Source of the DNA: Candidatus Omnitrophota bacterium
Lineage (GTDB): Bacteria; Omnitrophota; Gorgyraeia; B26-G9
DNA length: 6,094 nt
Assembly: GCA_003645745.1 (NCBI GenBank)
Contig: QNCH01000103.1
Location: forward strand, 1 to 6,094
Direction of reading: 5' to 3'
Shown here piece by piece: positions 5,937 to 6,094 of the stretch (positions are counted from its first letter, which is position 1; every line of letters starts with the position of its first letter). The translations under genes were made by a program, and so were the position numbers. The notes below the pieces were generated by a model, which saw only the letters and a program-made list of their open reading frames with translations, had not been told where the DNA came from and ran no database searches.

Positions 5937-6094
5937 TAGGCTTGTAAAATTTAAGCGTTTTCCTGTGCTGTAAATTGAAACGATCTGATTAAGCCAAACC
6001 GCAGGCGCAACTCGTTGCGTTGAGGTTTGACGAATGAAGAACGTTTCAAGAGGGGTACGTCATAAAATTGCAAATCTATTACGTTTGAGTATAA
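5921..6094. repeat. 174-base long imperfect palindrome with perfect 19-bp terminal inverted repeats
   Basis: TTATACTCAAACGTAATAG at 5921-5939 is the exact reverse complement of 6076-6094, which is the very end of the window. Pairing continues inward in the same register: 5942-5947 with 6068-6073, 5956-5958 with 6057-6059, and 5960-5964 with 6051-6055 including GU pairs. After an asymmetric bulge near 5965-5974 come TTGAAACG 5975-5982 with 6042-6049, CAAACC 5995-6000 with 6024-6029, and CGCAAC 6006-6011 with GTTGCG 6014-6019 at the tip. The whole stretch can thus fold as one long hairpin. It has no coding capacity I can see. It resembles a miniature inverted-repeat element, but a structured RNA is possible. 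The repeat may extend beyond the window. Confidence 0.8.

Overview
The window is AT-rich and tightly packed. It carries five complete protein genes, all on the + strand: a stand-alone FIST sensor protein, a membrane-anchored GAF histidine kinase, a receiver-GGDEF-type response regulator, a small zinc-dependent deaminase of the guanine deaminase type, and a U32-family protein of the tRNA/ubiquinone hydroxylase kind. The composition, the signalling gene set and the mix of palindromic spacer repeats suggest an uncultured environmental bacterium. An Omnitrophota-like or related candidate phylum is my best guess, but no marker gene here fixes the taxonomy. The last base of the window is the last base of a perfect inverted repeat, so the window may be a metagenomic contig that broke in a repeat.

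Layout. Bases 1-60 may be the tail of an upstream gene. Bases 61-241 hold a small hairpin and a sigma70-like promoter whose predicted start lies almost on the FIST start codon. FIST (242-1432) and the histidine kinase (1439-3019) are 6 bases apart and almost certainly co-transcribed. A 160-base spacer with a hairpin leads to the response regulator (3180-4115), which has the clearest ribosome binding site in the window apart from that of the U32 gene. The deaminase (4195-4659) and the U32 gene (4707-5936) follow, each directly behind a perfect palindrome. The window closes with a 174-base imperfect palindrome that overlaps the end of the U32 gene.

How the genes may work together. The first three look like one signalling relay. 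A soluble FIST protein could sense a small ligand and act on the adjacent kinase, which has only a tiny extracytoplasmic loop and so probably senses inside the cell. The kinase could then phosphorylate Asp53 of the response regulator, whose output is a divergent GGDEF domain with a GGDDF signature. Whether that domain makes c-di-GMP is open. The deaminase and U32 protein are nucleobase/RNA-modification type enzymes with no evident link to the relay, and repeats that may terminate or insulate transcription separate them from it.

The most striking non-coding feature is that all three spacers downstream of the kinase, and the 3' end of the last gene, each hold a different palindromic element of a type usually seen as dispersed repeats. 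No transposase gene lies in the window.
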